In this document: in pieces, positions 1 through 7,281 of the stretch
Layout: each line of letters begins with the position of its first letter
How positions within the stretch are numbered: the first letter of the stretch is position 1
NCBI GenBank assembly: GCA_937926845.1
Contig: CALBBS010000220.1
Coordinates: 1-12,572, forward strand
Source: an uncultured Atopobium sp.
GTDB taxonomy: Bacteria; Actinomycetota; Coriobacteriia; Coriobacteriales; Atopobiaceae
Length of the DNA: 12,572 nt
Direction of reading: 5' to 3'
Notes under the pieces: generated by a model
Database searches by the model: none
What the model was told of the DNA's origin: nothing
What the model saw: the letters and a program-made list of their open reading frames with translations, nothing else
Translations under genes and position numbers: made by a program

Positions 1-312
1 CGAGTGAATCTCTGGATCCGCGACAGGCTTTTCAGACTCACCCAGCGTGCAGATATAACAATCCATATGCAGGTCAAAGGTGGGGTAGGAGTAAGCTACC
101 GTGTCATAGAAAAACGCTGCCTGCACGCTACAGTGCAGCTCTTCCTGAATTTCTCGACGCAGCGCCTGCTCTGAGGTTTCTCCAGCCTCAACTTTTCCGC
201 CAGGAAACTCCCAGAAGCCAGCATTATCCGCATCAGCTCTACACGCGGCAAGAATTTTGTTGTCTTTATAGAAGATAGCTGCAGCTACATTGACTGTTTT
301 GGCCTCGGTCAT
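1..312 (-). CDS. NUDIX hydrolase, MutT-like (3' end beyond the left edge)
   Basis: The first 104 residues are visible, with no stop before the edge. They show a beta-rich start (MTEAKTVNVAAAIFY) and a NUDIX box at about residues 38-60: G-x5-E-x7-RE-I-x-EE. This box binds Mg2+ and places the catalytic glutamates. The glycine normally found near its end is His here (EELHC). Enzymes of this family hydrolyse nucleoside diphosphates linked to another moiety. The short N-terminus, GFWEFPGGK and the expected size of about 130 aa fit the MutT/8-oxo-dGTP diphosphatase-like group, which sanitises oxidised nucleotides. Substrate cannot be fixed from sequence. The ATG at 312 is preceded by GGAGGG lying inside the last codons of the thioesterase gene, whose stop codon is one base away, so the two are almost certainly cotranslated. 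Family is secure; the specific substrate is inference. Confidence 0.9.
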   Translation of the reverse strand, partial: MTEAKTVNVAAAIFYKDNKILAACRADADNAGFWEFPGGKVEAGETSEQALRREIQEELHCSVQAAFFYDTVAYSYPTFDLHMDCYICTLGESEKPVADPEIHS

Positions 313-313
313 G

Positions 314-1030
314 TTATCCCTCCAGCCTGACTGTTGCAAAAACGGTGGAACTCTCGGCATCTTTGAGCACTACCGAGAAACCCGTCTCATCGGCGTATAC
401 CTGGGGAGTAATGGTGTCGCCCAAGTGCGCCTGGCTCCTGTACTGCACCACAATGCGACGCAGCTTGTGAGAATAGCCAAGGGCCACAAGCGTGTCAACG
501 GCCATGAGCACGTACTGAGCGTTGTTGACGTGCTTGTTTGTATCCAGGTGCTGCTGAGAAACATGAATGGCTGGACCATCAACAACATTTCCATCAAGTG
601 CAATTTTTCGAGGAGTTGGTGGCAAATCTACGCGAGGCTCGCCAGTAATGTAGACGTTTTCGCTTTCTGGAACACGAGCAGCCTTGCCTTCAATGATATC
701 CATCAAATACCAGGTAGAGTCCGCTTTTACGATGGTTGCGCCATCTGCATCATTAATAACAAACGACCTAGATGCTTGAAGACCCTTCATCTGATACGAC
801 CAGGTACCTACGCAGATCTTCTCGCCAAACTGGGGAAGACGGTCAACTTGGATTTGCCACGTTGCCAGAACCCATGCGTATCCCTCGCTGGTCAGTTGCT
901 TAAAGCCGCGGCCAATATCTTCTGAGTGGAACGTCGAGCAGTCCTGCAAATAGTTCATAACGCCTACCAGGGAAAGCTTTCCGGTCTCATCACACTCGCT
1001 ATATCTAACTCTACTTTCAATGGTGTACAT
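314..1030 (-). CDS. Acyl-ACP thioesterase (bacterial FatA/FatB-like)
   Basis: The 238-residue protein has the double hot-dog layout of the acyl-ACP thioesterase family. The N-terminal hot dog is about residues 1-130 (YSECDETGKLSLVGVMNYLQD at its helix) and the C-terminal one about 150-238. The second domain carries LDTNKHVNN (163-170), matching the D-x-N-x-H-V-N-N active-site motif of plant Fat enzymes, with N165 and H167 as the expected catalytic pair. The plant YRREC segment is YRSQA here (197-201), so the plant cysteine is absent. Such enzymes release free fatty acids from acyl carrier protein in the cytosol, ending chain elongation. Length is short of plant enzymes, which have transit peptides, but typical for bacteria. 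No strong Shine-Dalgarno sequence precedes the ATG at 1030. A 59-nt gap separates it from the CmpB-like gene upstream, so it may be read from the same transcript. Chain-length specificity is not visible. Confidence 0.92.
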   Translation of the reverse strand: MYTIESRVRYSECDETGKLSLVGVMNYLQDCSTFHSEDIGRGFKQLTSEGYAWVLATWQIQVDRLPQFGEKICVGTWSYQMKGLQASRSFVINDADGATIVKADSTWYLMDIIEGKAARVPESENVYITGEPRVDLPPTPRKIALDGNVVDGPAIHVSQQHLDTNKHVNNAQYVLMAVDTLVALGYSHKLRRIVVQYRSQAHLGDTITPQVYADETGFSVVLKDAESSTVFATVRLEG

Positions 1031-1089
1031 ACAAATCCAAACTCGAAATCAGCGTTTGCTGAGGTATTACAATATGCCGAGAAACCCGC

Positions 1090-1938
1090 CTAGTTGTCCC
1101 ATGGGAACGAACCCGGCAAGCGGTCTCTGACTTTTTGCGTGGTATCGTCAAGTTTCTGCTTAGTTACCTGAACTTTTTGTGAAACCTGTTGAGCCTTTTG
1201 GGTAGCAATAAGAGTTGCATTCTGGGCCGCTGCATTTGCCTTTTGAGCTGCTGCGTTTGCTTTCTGCGATGCATTTTGCGCTGCAGCGCTTACTTTCTGT
1301 GACGCATTCTGTGCGGCTTCTTCAACCTTCATTGATGCATCTTGAGCTGCGGCTTCAACTTTGTGATGAGTGGTTGGTCCGTTCCAAAGAAGGCTGGCAA
1401 TCGTGTCCAAAAAATAAAGCGTAACCACAATAAACGCCACAACCGAGATAGTATGCTTGGAGAAAATCATCAAAATATTAAGCATCGTTGGGACGAGCAC
1501 AAAAACTGAGGTAACAGAAAACGCACCAAATACCGCGCTGGCCTGGGGACAAATTCGACCATGCAAGTTGAACTTAAACATGGAGTAGTCCCACCACTTC
1601 TTTTTAAAGCGACGCTCCAAAAAGAGGCCGGTCGAGTACTCAATAACGGTGGCTAATAATCCGCCAATAATAAAGACAATAAGCGGATTGGAAATCTGGC
1701 CAAGTACCAGCCAAACCGCAAGCGCTCCAATGCCATAAATAGGGCAGGTAGGACCAAAAAGAAAACCGCGCTTGGTAAATTCTCCCTCAACAACGGAGCA
1801 ATAAATGGTCTCGTACACCCAACCACCAAAAGAGATCAGCGCAAAAATTATGACCATCTGAGGCAGATACTGCACAAAGAGCTCAATATTCTTATCGAGT
1901 GCAAAGAGTGTACGTAGCGTCTCAGTCATGGTGCTCAC
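1090..1938 (-). CDS. CmpB-like putative ABC-transporter type IV membrane protein with repeat-rich tail
   Basis: This 282-residue protein has about five membrane segments (roughly residues 26-46, 64-80, 84-104, 132-158 and 163-185). It carries the conserved signature GGWVYETIYCSVVEGEF..RGFLFGPTCPIYGIGA followed by ATVIEYSTG and WWDYS, typical of the family annotated as putative ABC-transporter type IV (CmpB). Its biochemical role is unproven, and no ATPase partner lies nearby. Residues 194-270 form a hydrophilic Ala/Gln/Lys tail built from 11-residue repeats such as VEEAAQNASQK. It is probably a long amphipathic helix; the tail is not part of the core family. The GTG start at 1938 overlaps the TGA of the HD-domain gene, suggesting translational coupling. 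An in-frame ATG at 1929, three codons later, is the alternative. The membrane domain is a confident family match; the function is unknown. Confidence 0.85.
   Translation of the reverse strand: MSTMTETLRTLFALDKNIELFVQYLPQMVIIFALISFGGWVYETIYCSVVEGEFTKRGFLFGPTCPIYGIGALAVWLVLGQISNPLIVFIIGGLLATVIEYSTGLFLERRFKKKWWDYSMFKFNLHGRICPQASAVFGAFSVTSVFVLVPTMLNILMIFSKHTISVVAFIVVTLYFLDTIASLLWNGPTTHHKVEAAAQDASMKVEEAAQNASQKVSAAAQNASQKANAAAQKANAAAQNATLIATQKAQQVSQKVQVTKQKLDDTTQKVRDRLPGSFPWDN
1129..1359 (-). repeat. LEA-like 11-residue repeats (33-nt units) in the CmpB-like protein
   Basis: Residues 194-270 read as consecutive 11-mers: VEAAAQDASMK, VEEAAQNASQK, VSAAAQNASQK, a 7-residue partial ANAAAQK, ANAAAQNATLI, ATQKAQQVSQK, then VQVTKQKLDDTTQKV. 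The alternation of small hydrophobic, Gln/Asn and Lys residues gives an amphipathic helix of the kind seen in group 3 LEA and synuclein-type 11-mer proteins. Codons differ between copies, so the repeats are not a fresh DNA slippage product. Confidence 0.85.
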
Positions 1939-2528
1939 GAGAGGTTTCCGTAATCCATGTAGTCGTTAAACTCATTAGACTCACTGTTTGTTGTACCCTG
2001 AAAATCGCTTTCAGGTGTCGAGAAACCCGTTGGGCGGAAACCCTCTTTTTTGTATGGATTGCCTGTTAGTGTTTCTGCAGTTGAACAAGCTTTATCGCAA
2101 GTTGTTACAATCCAAGCCTCTTTGGTATGAGGGGGAATAGGAACCAGAGGAAACATGTGATGCAAGATGATGTCTTCCTCAACAGGGGTTAAATCAGGGA
2201 AATCCTCGCGGGCATTATTAAGTGCATGGCGAGGGTGTGTAAATCCGTGCCAGTTGTCTGGCGCGGCCTCGTGATCGTGCCAATCATAGAGGTAGTAGTC
2301 ATGAAGAAGCGCGCCACGTACAAGGGCATGCTCGTCAACTTTGATACCAGCGTTCATGGCAAAGGCAAGGCTGCTATAAGCAACCGCAATAACGTGGTCG
2401 AGCGTGCTGGTAGTTCCATGTTGTGTAAAAGTTGCAAGTTGGTAGAGTCTTCCGGACTTCAGAATAGGAGTCGAAAGCTCATCGAACCTCTCGCGAATTT
2501 TAGAAACGTCAACCAAAAAATATCCCAT
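1935..2528 (-). CDS. HD-domain (HDIG-type) phosphohydrolase-like protein
   Basis: This 197-residue protein has the metal-binding pattern of the HD superfamily: H45 (STLDHVIAVAY), H76-D77 (GALLHDYYLYDW), extra histidines at 98 and 123/124 (FTHPRHA, IILHHMFP) and D145 (TTCDKACS). The extra histidines resemble the two-metal HDIG arrangement. HD proteins usually hydrolyse phosphate esters or phosphodiesters of nucleotides. The substrate here is unknown. I chose the ATG at 2528 over the TTG one codon earlier; neither has a clear ribosome site. The stop overlaps the GTG start of the CmpB-like gene. This is the first gene of the cluster after a 164-nt gap, so a promoter is expected in that gap, although none stands out. 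Confidence 0.85.
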   Translation of the reverse strand: MGYFLVDVSKIRERFDELSTPILKSGRLYQLATFTQHGTTSTLDHVIAVAYSSLAFAMNAGIKVDEHALVRGALLHDYYLYDWHDHEAAPDNWHGFTHPRHALNNAREDFPDLTPVEEDIILHHMFPLVPIPPHTKEAWIVTTCDKACSTAETLTGNPYKKEGFRPTGFSTPESDFQGTTNSESNEFNDYMDYGNLS

Positions 2529-2583
2529 CAACTGTGCGCAACATCAGAATTTTGCGTGCGTACTTTAGCAATGTATCTATAAA

Positions 2584-2597
2584 AGATTAGTTAATCT
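2584..2597. promoter_or_regulatory. 14-bp inverted repeat upstream of the HD-domain gene (possible operator)
   Basis: AGATTA-GT-TAATCT is a perfect 6+6 bp palindrome with a 2-nt centre, lying 56 nt upstream of the HD-gene start. On the minus strand TTGCAC lies 17 nt upstream of its TAATCT half, so the palindrome could overlap a weak -10 element. The rest of the 2529-2692 gap holds A-rich sequence and no clear gene or terminator. No binding protein can be named. Confidence 0.3.
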
Positions 2598-2692
2598 GAC
2601 GGTTACGTGCAATCTTTTTGGCTGAATGTTACGAAAACGAAAGAAAAGAAAACGCGCTCCCAAAGAGTATAGAAAGTGCCGTTTAACTGCTC

Positions 2693-3622
2693 TTATACTT
2701 TTTCACTGTAGGGGCTCATGTGGTCCACCACAACGTTTACCACGCCAGGAAGACACCTAGCAGAATAGGCGTAAATGTCGTGGCAGGTGACCTCGCCATT
2801 TACTTCTAGTGGCATAGGCGCTGTTGATTCAACGGTAATTTCTTTGCCGCTAAAGCTATTGAGGTAGGGCCTACCAAGCGAGCTTCCCGTGCGATCAAAG
2901 ATGCCAGAAAGCAGTGGGCGTACTAGCTTTGCAGTCATGTGAGTCTCAATGACAATAACCTCAAGCAGACCGTCATTCATGCGATTACCAGGGGCCAGTT
3001 CAATTCCAGCTTGCATCATGGAGCTGTTTGCAATAAGGCAGCCAATGCCCTGAAGCTCATGTACTTTGCCATCAACAGTAATTTTGAAGTCGTGTACTGG
3101 CGGCATAAGGTTGGCTAAGGCCGCAGTAAAGTATGCGGCTTCTCCGAAGGTTTGTTTGTGGGGGATAGCTGAACGCATAATTTCTGCGTCAAGGCCTGTA
3201 CCGGCCATTAAAGGAACTCCAGCTACATGGGTTTCTCCCGATACTGTGGTCCAGGTAATCTCACCCAGATCAAGCTGAGCGGTCTGAAGGTTTCTGCAGG
3301 CCAGCGCCAGTGCGTTGGGCTCAGGAGCGTTTCCAATACTTGCTGCCAGAAGATTAGCGGTTCCAGAAGGGAAGACCAAAATAGGTGTCTGGCATCCTCT
3401 AAGGCCGTAGAGCAGGCTAGATACAGTGCCATCTCCGCCCGAGAGCACCACTACGTCAAAATTTTCAGGCTGAACAGAACTCAGAACCTCATCTGTGTGC
3501 CAATGGCTTTCAACTAGCTTTACCAGGCATTCGTCGCCGCTTTTCAGAAGAGCGCGCTCAAATTCAAAGATTGCGTCAGAGCTAAAACCCGAGCAAGGAT
3601 TGTGAATGATGAGGGTTCTCAT
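2693..3622 (-). CDS. Diacylglycerol kinase-family lipid kinase (DagK/YegS/LCB5 type)
   Basis: From the ATG at 3622 the protein is 309 residues, the usual size for this soluble family. It opens with a typical first strand (MRTLIIHNPCSG). The nucleotide-binding GGDGT is at 62-66, followed by PSGTANLLA at 85-93, corresponding to the P-x-GT-x-N motif. NDG is at 216-218 and the C-terminal domain ends with LEVNGE (272-277), where relatives usually have DGE. Enzymes of this family transfer phosphate from ATP to diacylglycerol or another lipid at the inner face of the membrane, recycling lipid for phospholipid synthesis. The exact lipid is not decided by sequence. The start is set by GGAGG four nt upstream of the ATG; a TTG 24 nt earlier has no such site. 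It diverges from rnd across about 89 nt. Confidence 0.9.
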   Translation of the reverse strand: MRTLIIHNPCSGFSSDAIFEFERALLKSGDECLVKLVESHWHTDEVLSSVQPENFDVVVLSGGDGTVSSLLYGLRGCQTPILVFPSGTANLLAASIGNAPEPNALALACRNLQTAQLDLGEITWTTVSGETHVAGVPLMAGTGLDAEIMRSAIPHKQTFGEAAYFTAALANLMPPVHDFKITVDGKVHELQGIGCLIANSSMMQAGIELAPGNRMNDGLLEVIVIETHMTAKLVRPLLSGIFDRTGSSLGRPYLNSFSGKEITVESTAPMPLEVNGEVTCHDIYAYSARCLPGVVNVVVDHMSPYSEKV

Positions 3623-3626
3623 ATAT

Positions 3627-3631
3627 CCTCC
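3627..3631 (-). promoter_or_regulatory. Ribosome binding site of the lipid kinase gene
   Basis: GGAGG on the minus strand, 4 nt before ATG at 3622. It fixes the start at 3622 and rules out the longer TTG-initiated reading from 3646. Confidence 0.8.
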
Positions 3632-3711
3632 GAAGATTTGCAACAAGCTGGTATATCATTTTGATACGTATGAGTGTATCGCTTTACGTTAGGTACTTAA
3701 TCGGCAATTGG

Positions 3712-4851
3712 ATGGACGCATTGTATATAGCAACCTCAGAAGAACTTTCCGCATTTTGTGAGCGAGCAACGACTTCGCATATCCTTGCAGTTGATACGGA
3801 GTTTCTTCGCGAGAAAACCTACTTCCCCAAGCTTTGCCTGGTGCAGGTTTCCACAGGTTCAGAGATTGCTGCGATTGATCCGTTACTTATTGATGACCTA
3901 ACTCCGCTTAAAGACCTCTTGGAAAATCCGCAGATTGTCAAGATTTTTCACGCGTGCTCACAAGACCTTGAAGTTTTGCTAGAAAAAATGGATTGCGCAT
4001 GCGCTCCTGTATTTGATACGCAGGTAGCAGCTGCATTTTTGGGCATGCGTCAGCAGGTGAGCTACGCCGGTCTGGTAGAAAATTTTGCTAACGTTAAGCT
4101 TGCAAAGGCCGAGTCTTTAACAGACTGGTCAAAGCGACCTCTTGATAAAGAGCAGCTGGTATATGCCGAGGATGACGTGAGATATCTTCCCGCAATTTAC
4201 AATCAAATGGTCGAGAAGCTCATCAAGCTTGATCGTCTGAGCTGGGTAAAGCCAGAGATGGACCAGCATACTAATATTGAGCAGTATCGTCGAGATCCCT
4301 ATCAGGCATATCTCCGCTTAAAACGTTCTGGCTCGCTTACGCGCAGACAACTTGCTATTGCTCGAGAGGTGTGTGCCTGGCGAGAAGATACTGCTGCTAA
4401 AAGAGATGTTCCACGTAAGTGGGTGCTTTCAGACGAACTCATTATTGAGATTTGTCGCCGTGTTCCTACAACACCAGATAGACTGCGCAAAATCCGCGGC
4501 ACTGAGCAAATCTCTCAAGGTGGGGTAGTGCATCTTCTAGATGCAATTAAGTGTGGACAAAAGACACCCGCAGATCAGTGTCCAAAAATCGAACATCATG
4601 CTCATCCTTCAGCTGGCTCTGAAGGTGTTGTTGAGCTTATGTATGCTCTTATCAGGATTGTTTCAGAAAAAGAGGGAATTGCATCTCCGCTAATTGCCAA
4701 TAAAGATGATCTTACTGATCTGCTTTTGGACAAGGCTGATGCAAGACTTAAAACTGGATGGCGTTATCAATTAGTAGGCAAGCAGCTTGTTGGACTACTC
4801 AATGGCGAGGTAGGACTAACAGTTAAAAATGGTCGAGTAGAGCTACTGTAA
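3712..4851 (+). CDS. rnd: Ribonuclease D
   Basis: This 3'-5' exoribonuclease trims tRNA precursors and other structured RNAs. The DEDDy exonuclease domain fills about residues 1-185: VDTEF supplies D28 and E30, FHACSQDLE supplies D85, and YAEDD supplies Y151 and D155. An HRDC domain follows (about 195-265, with LTRRQLAIAREVCAWRE), then a second helical region. With the ATG at 3712 the catalytic residues carry the numbers I recall for E. coli RNase D (28, 30, 85, 151, 155). This argues for that start over the in-frame TTG at 3661 or ATG at 3670, neither of which has a better ribosome site. The resulting 379 residues are close to the family length of about 375. The gene diverges from the lipid kinase; no strong promoter is visible in the 89-nt gap, which includes the 8-bp palindrome ATACGTAT at 3664-3671. 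Function is certain, start moderately so. Confidence 0.96.
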   Translation: MDALYIATSEELSAFCERATTSHILAVDTEFLREKTYFPKLCLVQVSTGSEIAAIDPLLIDDLTPLKDLLENPQIVKIFHACSQDLEVLLEKMDCACAPVFDTQVAAAFLGMRQQVSYAGLVENFANVKLAKAESLTDWSKRPLDKEQLVYAEDDVRYLPAIYNQMVEKLIKLDRLSWVKPEMDQHTNIEQYRRDPYQAYLRLKRSGSLTRRQLAIAREVCAWREDTAAKRDVPRKWVLSDELIIEICRRVPTTPDRLRKIRGTEQISQGGVVHLLDAIKCGQKTPADQCPKIEHHAHPSAGSEGVVELMYALIRIVSEKEGIASPLIANKDDLTDLLLDKADARLKTGWRYQLVGKQLVGLLNGEVGLTVKNGRVELL

Positions 4852-4920
4852 AAGCAGCGTTTTACCTAGGGTTAAGCATGATTACTCTTACAAACCTGAC
4901 TTTTTGTCCGGTGAGTTGGG

Positions 4921-4926
4921 TATACT
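4921..4926 (+). promoter_or_regulatory. Probable -10 element for the peptidase-xseA-xseB-HIT operon
   Basis: TATACT matches the sigma-70 -10 consensus at 5 of 6 positions and lies 28 nt before the peptidase ATG. The -35 is poor (CTGACT at 4896-4901, 19-nt spacing). The 103-nt gap after rnd shows no GC-rich terminator, so read-through from rnd is also possible. Confidence 0.45.
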
Positions 4927-4954
4927 CATCTCTATACATAGATAGGAGAAAAAT

Positions 4955-5641
4955 ATGTATTACTCAGGTGCGTTTATCCCATACGTTGTTCTAGTAGTTG
5001 CCTCGTTGGTGCTCGGATTGGGTACTCAGTGGTACATCAAGCATGAATTTAAAAAGTATTCTCTAGTTCCTTCAGGGTTTAATGCCACCGGCGCTTCTGT
5101 TGCTCGTGCCATGATGGACGCTAACGGAGCAGCCAATGTTGGCATCAAGAGAATTTCTGGTGAGCTCACCGATAACTTTGATCCACGTGACAATTGCCTA
5201 CACCTCTCTGATGCAAACTTTTCTGAGGGTAGCGTAGCTTCAGTTGCTGTTTCTTGTCATGAAGCAGGTCATGCTGTTCAGACCGCAAAGATGTACATGC
5301 CATCTCGCGTTCGTTCCGCTCTTGTTCCTGTTGTTAATTTAGCATCCGCAGCATGGATCTATGTCTTTATTGCTGGTGTCTTGCTAAATGTTTCAGGCAT
5401 GACCGTGCTAGCAATTTGGCTGTATGCATTCACCTTCTTGTTCCATATAGTTACGCTTCCTGTAGAGATCGATGCTTCAAGGCGTGGATTGGCCTTTTTG
5501 AAGGCAAACGCTCCTGCGGGCTTTGACTACAATGGCGCTAAAAAGGTATTGATTGCCGCTGCTCTTACTTACGTAGCCGCTGCAATGGTTTCTGCACTCC
5601 AGCTTCTATATCTGCTTGGTTCTTCTAGAAGCAGGAACTAG
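4955..5641 (+). CDS. Membrane neutral zinc metallopeptidase (YugP-like)
   Basis: This 228-residue protein has a first membrane helix at about residues 8-24 and further hydrophobic segments at about 123-146, 148-168 and 200-221. The HExxH zinc motif reads H102-E-A-G-H106 in VSCHEAGHAVQ. The downstream PVEIDASRRGLAFL (169-182) supplies E171, the likely third zinc ligand. This combination and length match the YugP-type neutral zinc metallopeptidase family, whose substrates are largely unknown. AGGAG lies 6 nt before the ATG. The stop is 2 nt before the xseA start, so it is the first gene of a probable operon with exonuclease VII and a HIT protein. A link to DNA repair is not implied by the chemistry and may be only positional. 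Family is secure, role unknown. Confidence 0.93.
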   Translation: MYYSGAFIPYVVLVVASLVLGLGTQWYIKHEFKKYSLVPSGFNATGASVARAMMDANGAANVGIKRISGELTDNFDPRDNCLHLSDANFSEGSVASVAVSCHEAGHAVQTAKMYMPSRVRSALVPVVNLASAAWIYVFIAGVLLNVSGMTVLAIWLYAFTFLFHIVTLPVEIDASRRGLAFLKANAPAGFDYNGAKKVLIAAALTYVAAAMVSALQLLYLLGSSRSRN

Positions 5642-5643
5642 TA

Positions 5644-6993
5644 ATGGATCAGATTCAAGAGAAAGAAGATTCTGTTCTTTCAGTATCTGATGCGGTGCTC
5701 TTTGCAAAAAATGAAGTTGCCTCAATGCCATCTATGACGGTGGTTGGAGAAGTTTCTGGATTTAGGGGCCCAAACTACAAGTCTGGGCATTGCTACTTTG
5801 ACGTAAAAGATCCTGTTAGTTCTATGGCAGTTATTGTTTGGTCAAAGATTTATGCTGCTAGCGGCATTACGTTGCAAGATGGTATGAAAATCCAGATGAC
5901 AGGAAAGTTTGATATTTACGCTTCAAGCGGCAAGCTTTCTTTTCATGCGCGTACTATTCAGATTGCCGGAGAAGGAGACCTTCGCCAAAAGGTGGCGCAG
6001 CTCGCTAAAAAGCTAGAAAAAGAAGGTCTTACAGACATTTCCAGAAAGCGCTACATTCCAGAGTTTTGTTCACGCATTGGTGTAGTTACTTCACTTTCTG
6101 GCAGCGTCATTGATGATGTTAAGCGTACGCTTGCGCGCAGAAACCCTCTTGTAGAGCTTGAGGTATCTGGCTGTGCTGTTCAGGGTGCTCATGCACCTGC
6201 AACTATTATTAGAGCTCTCCAGGTTGCTGCAACTACACGGCCAGATGCAATCTTGCTAGTGCGTGGAGGTGGCTCATTCGAAGACCTTATGTGTTTCAAT
6301 GATGAGGGAGTGGCTCGCGCTATTGCTGCATGTCCAGTTCCTGTTATCACGGGCATTGGCCATGAGCCCGATACCACCATTGCAGATATGGTTTCTGATA
6401 GAAGGACCTCAACGCCAACTGCTGCTGCAGAGTCTGTGGCTCCCGCTATTAGTGAGTTACAAACTACGTTTAACAACAGAATTTCTCGCCTTGGAAATGC
6501 TACAAGAAAGATTTTGCAGTTCTATAAAACGGGACTTACATCTGTTGAGCAACGCTCTAACTTGGCAATGAAAAATGCTCTCGCAAGTAAAAAATTCCAG
6601 TTAGAAAAGCTGTCTGACCGGCCTTGTTTGAAAGATCCTGCTTATATTATTTCTACAAGAATAGAAGACCTTAATCAGACTGAGCAAAGGCTTATGGACG
6701 CTCTGCCAGCGCTTCTTGCAAGAAAGAAAGAGATGCTTTCTGTCGAGTCACAAAGGCTAACCAGAGCTAGTGCTGCCATGCTCCATCCACATGAGACTTT
6801 GCTGTCTTCGCTTGCAGGAAAATTAGATGCACTTTCTCCTCTAAAGGTTCTTACAAGGGGATATGCGTATGTCCAAGATGAAAAAGGGTCTGTCATTAAA
6901 ACGGCCAAAGATGCCTCGGTTGGAGATTCATTGCTTGTCAAAATGACGGATGGAACAATTAAGGCAACTGTTTCTGATATTGAGCTTTCATAG
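5644..6993 (+). CDS. xseA: Exodeoxyribonuclease VII large subunit
   Basis: XseA forms the catalytic core of exonuclease VII, which with many copies of XseB degrades single-stranded DNA from both ends in mismatch and damage repair. The 449 residues match the family length. An N-terminal OB fold (about 30-110, TVVGEVSGF...GHCYFDVKD) binds single-stranded DNA. The catalytic domain (about 135-270) contains IGVVTS, D156/D157, RGGGSFEDL (207-215), GHEPDTTIAD (239-248) and RTSTPTAAAE (254-263). A long helical region follows, ending in the conserved LKVLTRGYAYV segment. The ribosome site AGGA lies within the end of the peptidase gene. The xseB gene begins 14 nt downstream. No missing key residue was seen. 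Confidence 0.98.
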   Translation: MDQIQEKEDSVLSVSDAVLFAKNEVASMPSMTVVGEVSGFRGPNYKSGHCYFDVKDPVSSMAVIVWSKIYAASGITLQDGMKIQMTGKFDIYASSGKLSFHARTIQIAGEGDLRQKVAQLAKKLEKEGLTDISRKRYIPEFCSRIGVVTSLSGSVIDDVKRTLARRNPLVELEVSGCAVQGAHAPATIIRALQVAATTRPDAILLVRGGGSFEDLMCFNDEGVARAIAACPVPVITGIGHEPDTTIADMVSDRRTSTPTAAAESVAPAISELQTTFNNRISRLGNATRKILQFYKTGLTSVEQRSNLAMKNALASKKFQLEKLSDRPCLKDPAYIISTRIEDLNQTEQRLMDALPALLARKKEMLSVESQRLTRASAAMLHPHETLLSSLAGKLDALSPLKVLTRGYAYVQDEKGSVIKTAKDASVGDSLLVKMTDGTIKATVSDIELS

Positions 6994-7007
6994 ATAAGGG
7001 GAACAAC

Positions 7008-7271
7008 ATGGATACTAAGAAGACTGAAGAGCTGACTTTTAAAGATGCCTCCATCGAGCTTGAGCAGATTGTTCGTAAGCTTGAGGGTACAGATTTGGAG
7101 CTCGAGGAGTCTTTGGCTCTGTATGCTCGTGGTGTTGAGCTTGTAAAAGATTTGCGTGGAAGACTTGATACTGCAGAGCAGAAGGTTAAGGTTCTACTTG
7201 ATGAGTCTCAGGCAGGAGCTGCAATTACTGATACAACCGCAGCGCCTTCTACTGCATATTTAGATGAGTAA
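7008..7271 (+). CDS. xseB: Exodeoxyribonuclease VII small subunit
   Basis: This 87-residue helical protein carries the XseB signature: LTFKDASIELEQIVRKLE at about 9-26, then LELEESLALYARGVELVKDLRGRLDTAEQKVKVL. It folds as a helical hairpin that packs along the coiled-coil arms of XseA and is needed for exonuclease VII activity. The last 20 or so residues (Ala/Thr/Ser-rich) are beyond the conserved core and probably disordered. AGGGG lies 7 nt before the ATG. It follows xseA by 14 nt, the usual arrangement. The HIT-family gene follows, with its ribosome site overlapping the xseB stop codon. Confidence 0.97.
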   Translation: MDTKKTEELTFKDASIELEQIVRKLEGTDLELEESLALYARGVELVKDLRGRLDTAEQKVKVLLDESQAGAAITDTTAAPSTAYLDE

Positions 7272-7276
7272 AGGAG
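7271..7276 (+). promoter_or_regulatory. Ribosome binding site of the HIT-family gene
   Basis: AAGGAG begins on the last base of the xseB stop and lies 5 nt before ATG at 7282. It decides that start over the in-frame ATG at 7264, which lies inside xseB and has no such site. Confidence 0.8.
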
Positions 7277-7281
7277 AGGTT

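Noticed and set aside
290..925. A 211-codon open frame on the plus strand, opposite the thioesterase
   Set aside because: The minus-strand frame encodes a clear acyl-ACP thioesterase; the plus frame resembles no family and lacks a ribosome site.
1049..1062. Small hairpin TCAGC-GTTT-GCTGA between the CmpB-like and thioesterase genes
   Set aside because: Five base pairs with only a short T run on the minus strand; too weak to call a terminator.
374..2029. CGAGAAACCCG present three times (374-384, 1078-1088, 2019-2029)
   Set aside because: Two copies sit in coding sequence encoding the same residues (GFS) and only one is intergenic. No palindrome or regular spacing, so chance or shared codon choice explains it.
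3664..3671. ATACGTAT palindrome between the lipid kinase gene and rnd
   Set aside because: Only 8 bp, and no convincing promoter pair could be placed around it on either strand.
4848..4865. GTAAAA/TTTTAC inverted repeat over the rnd stop codon
   Set aside because: Short, AT-rich and without a following T tract; not a credible terminator.
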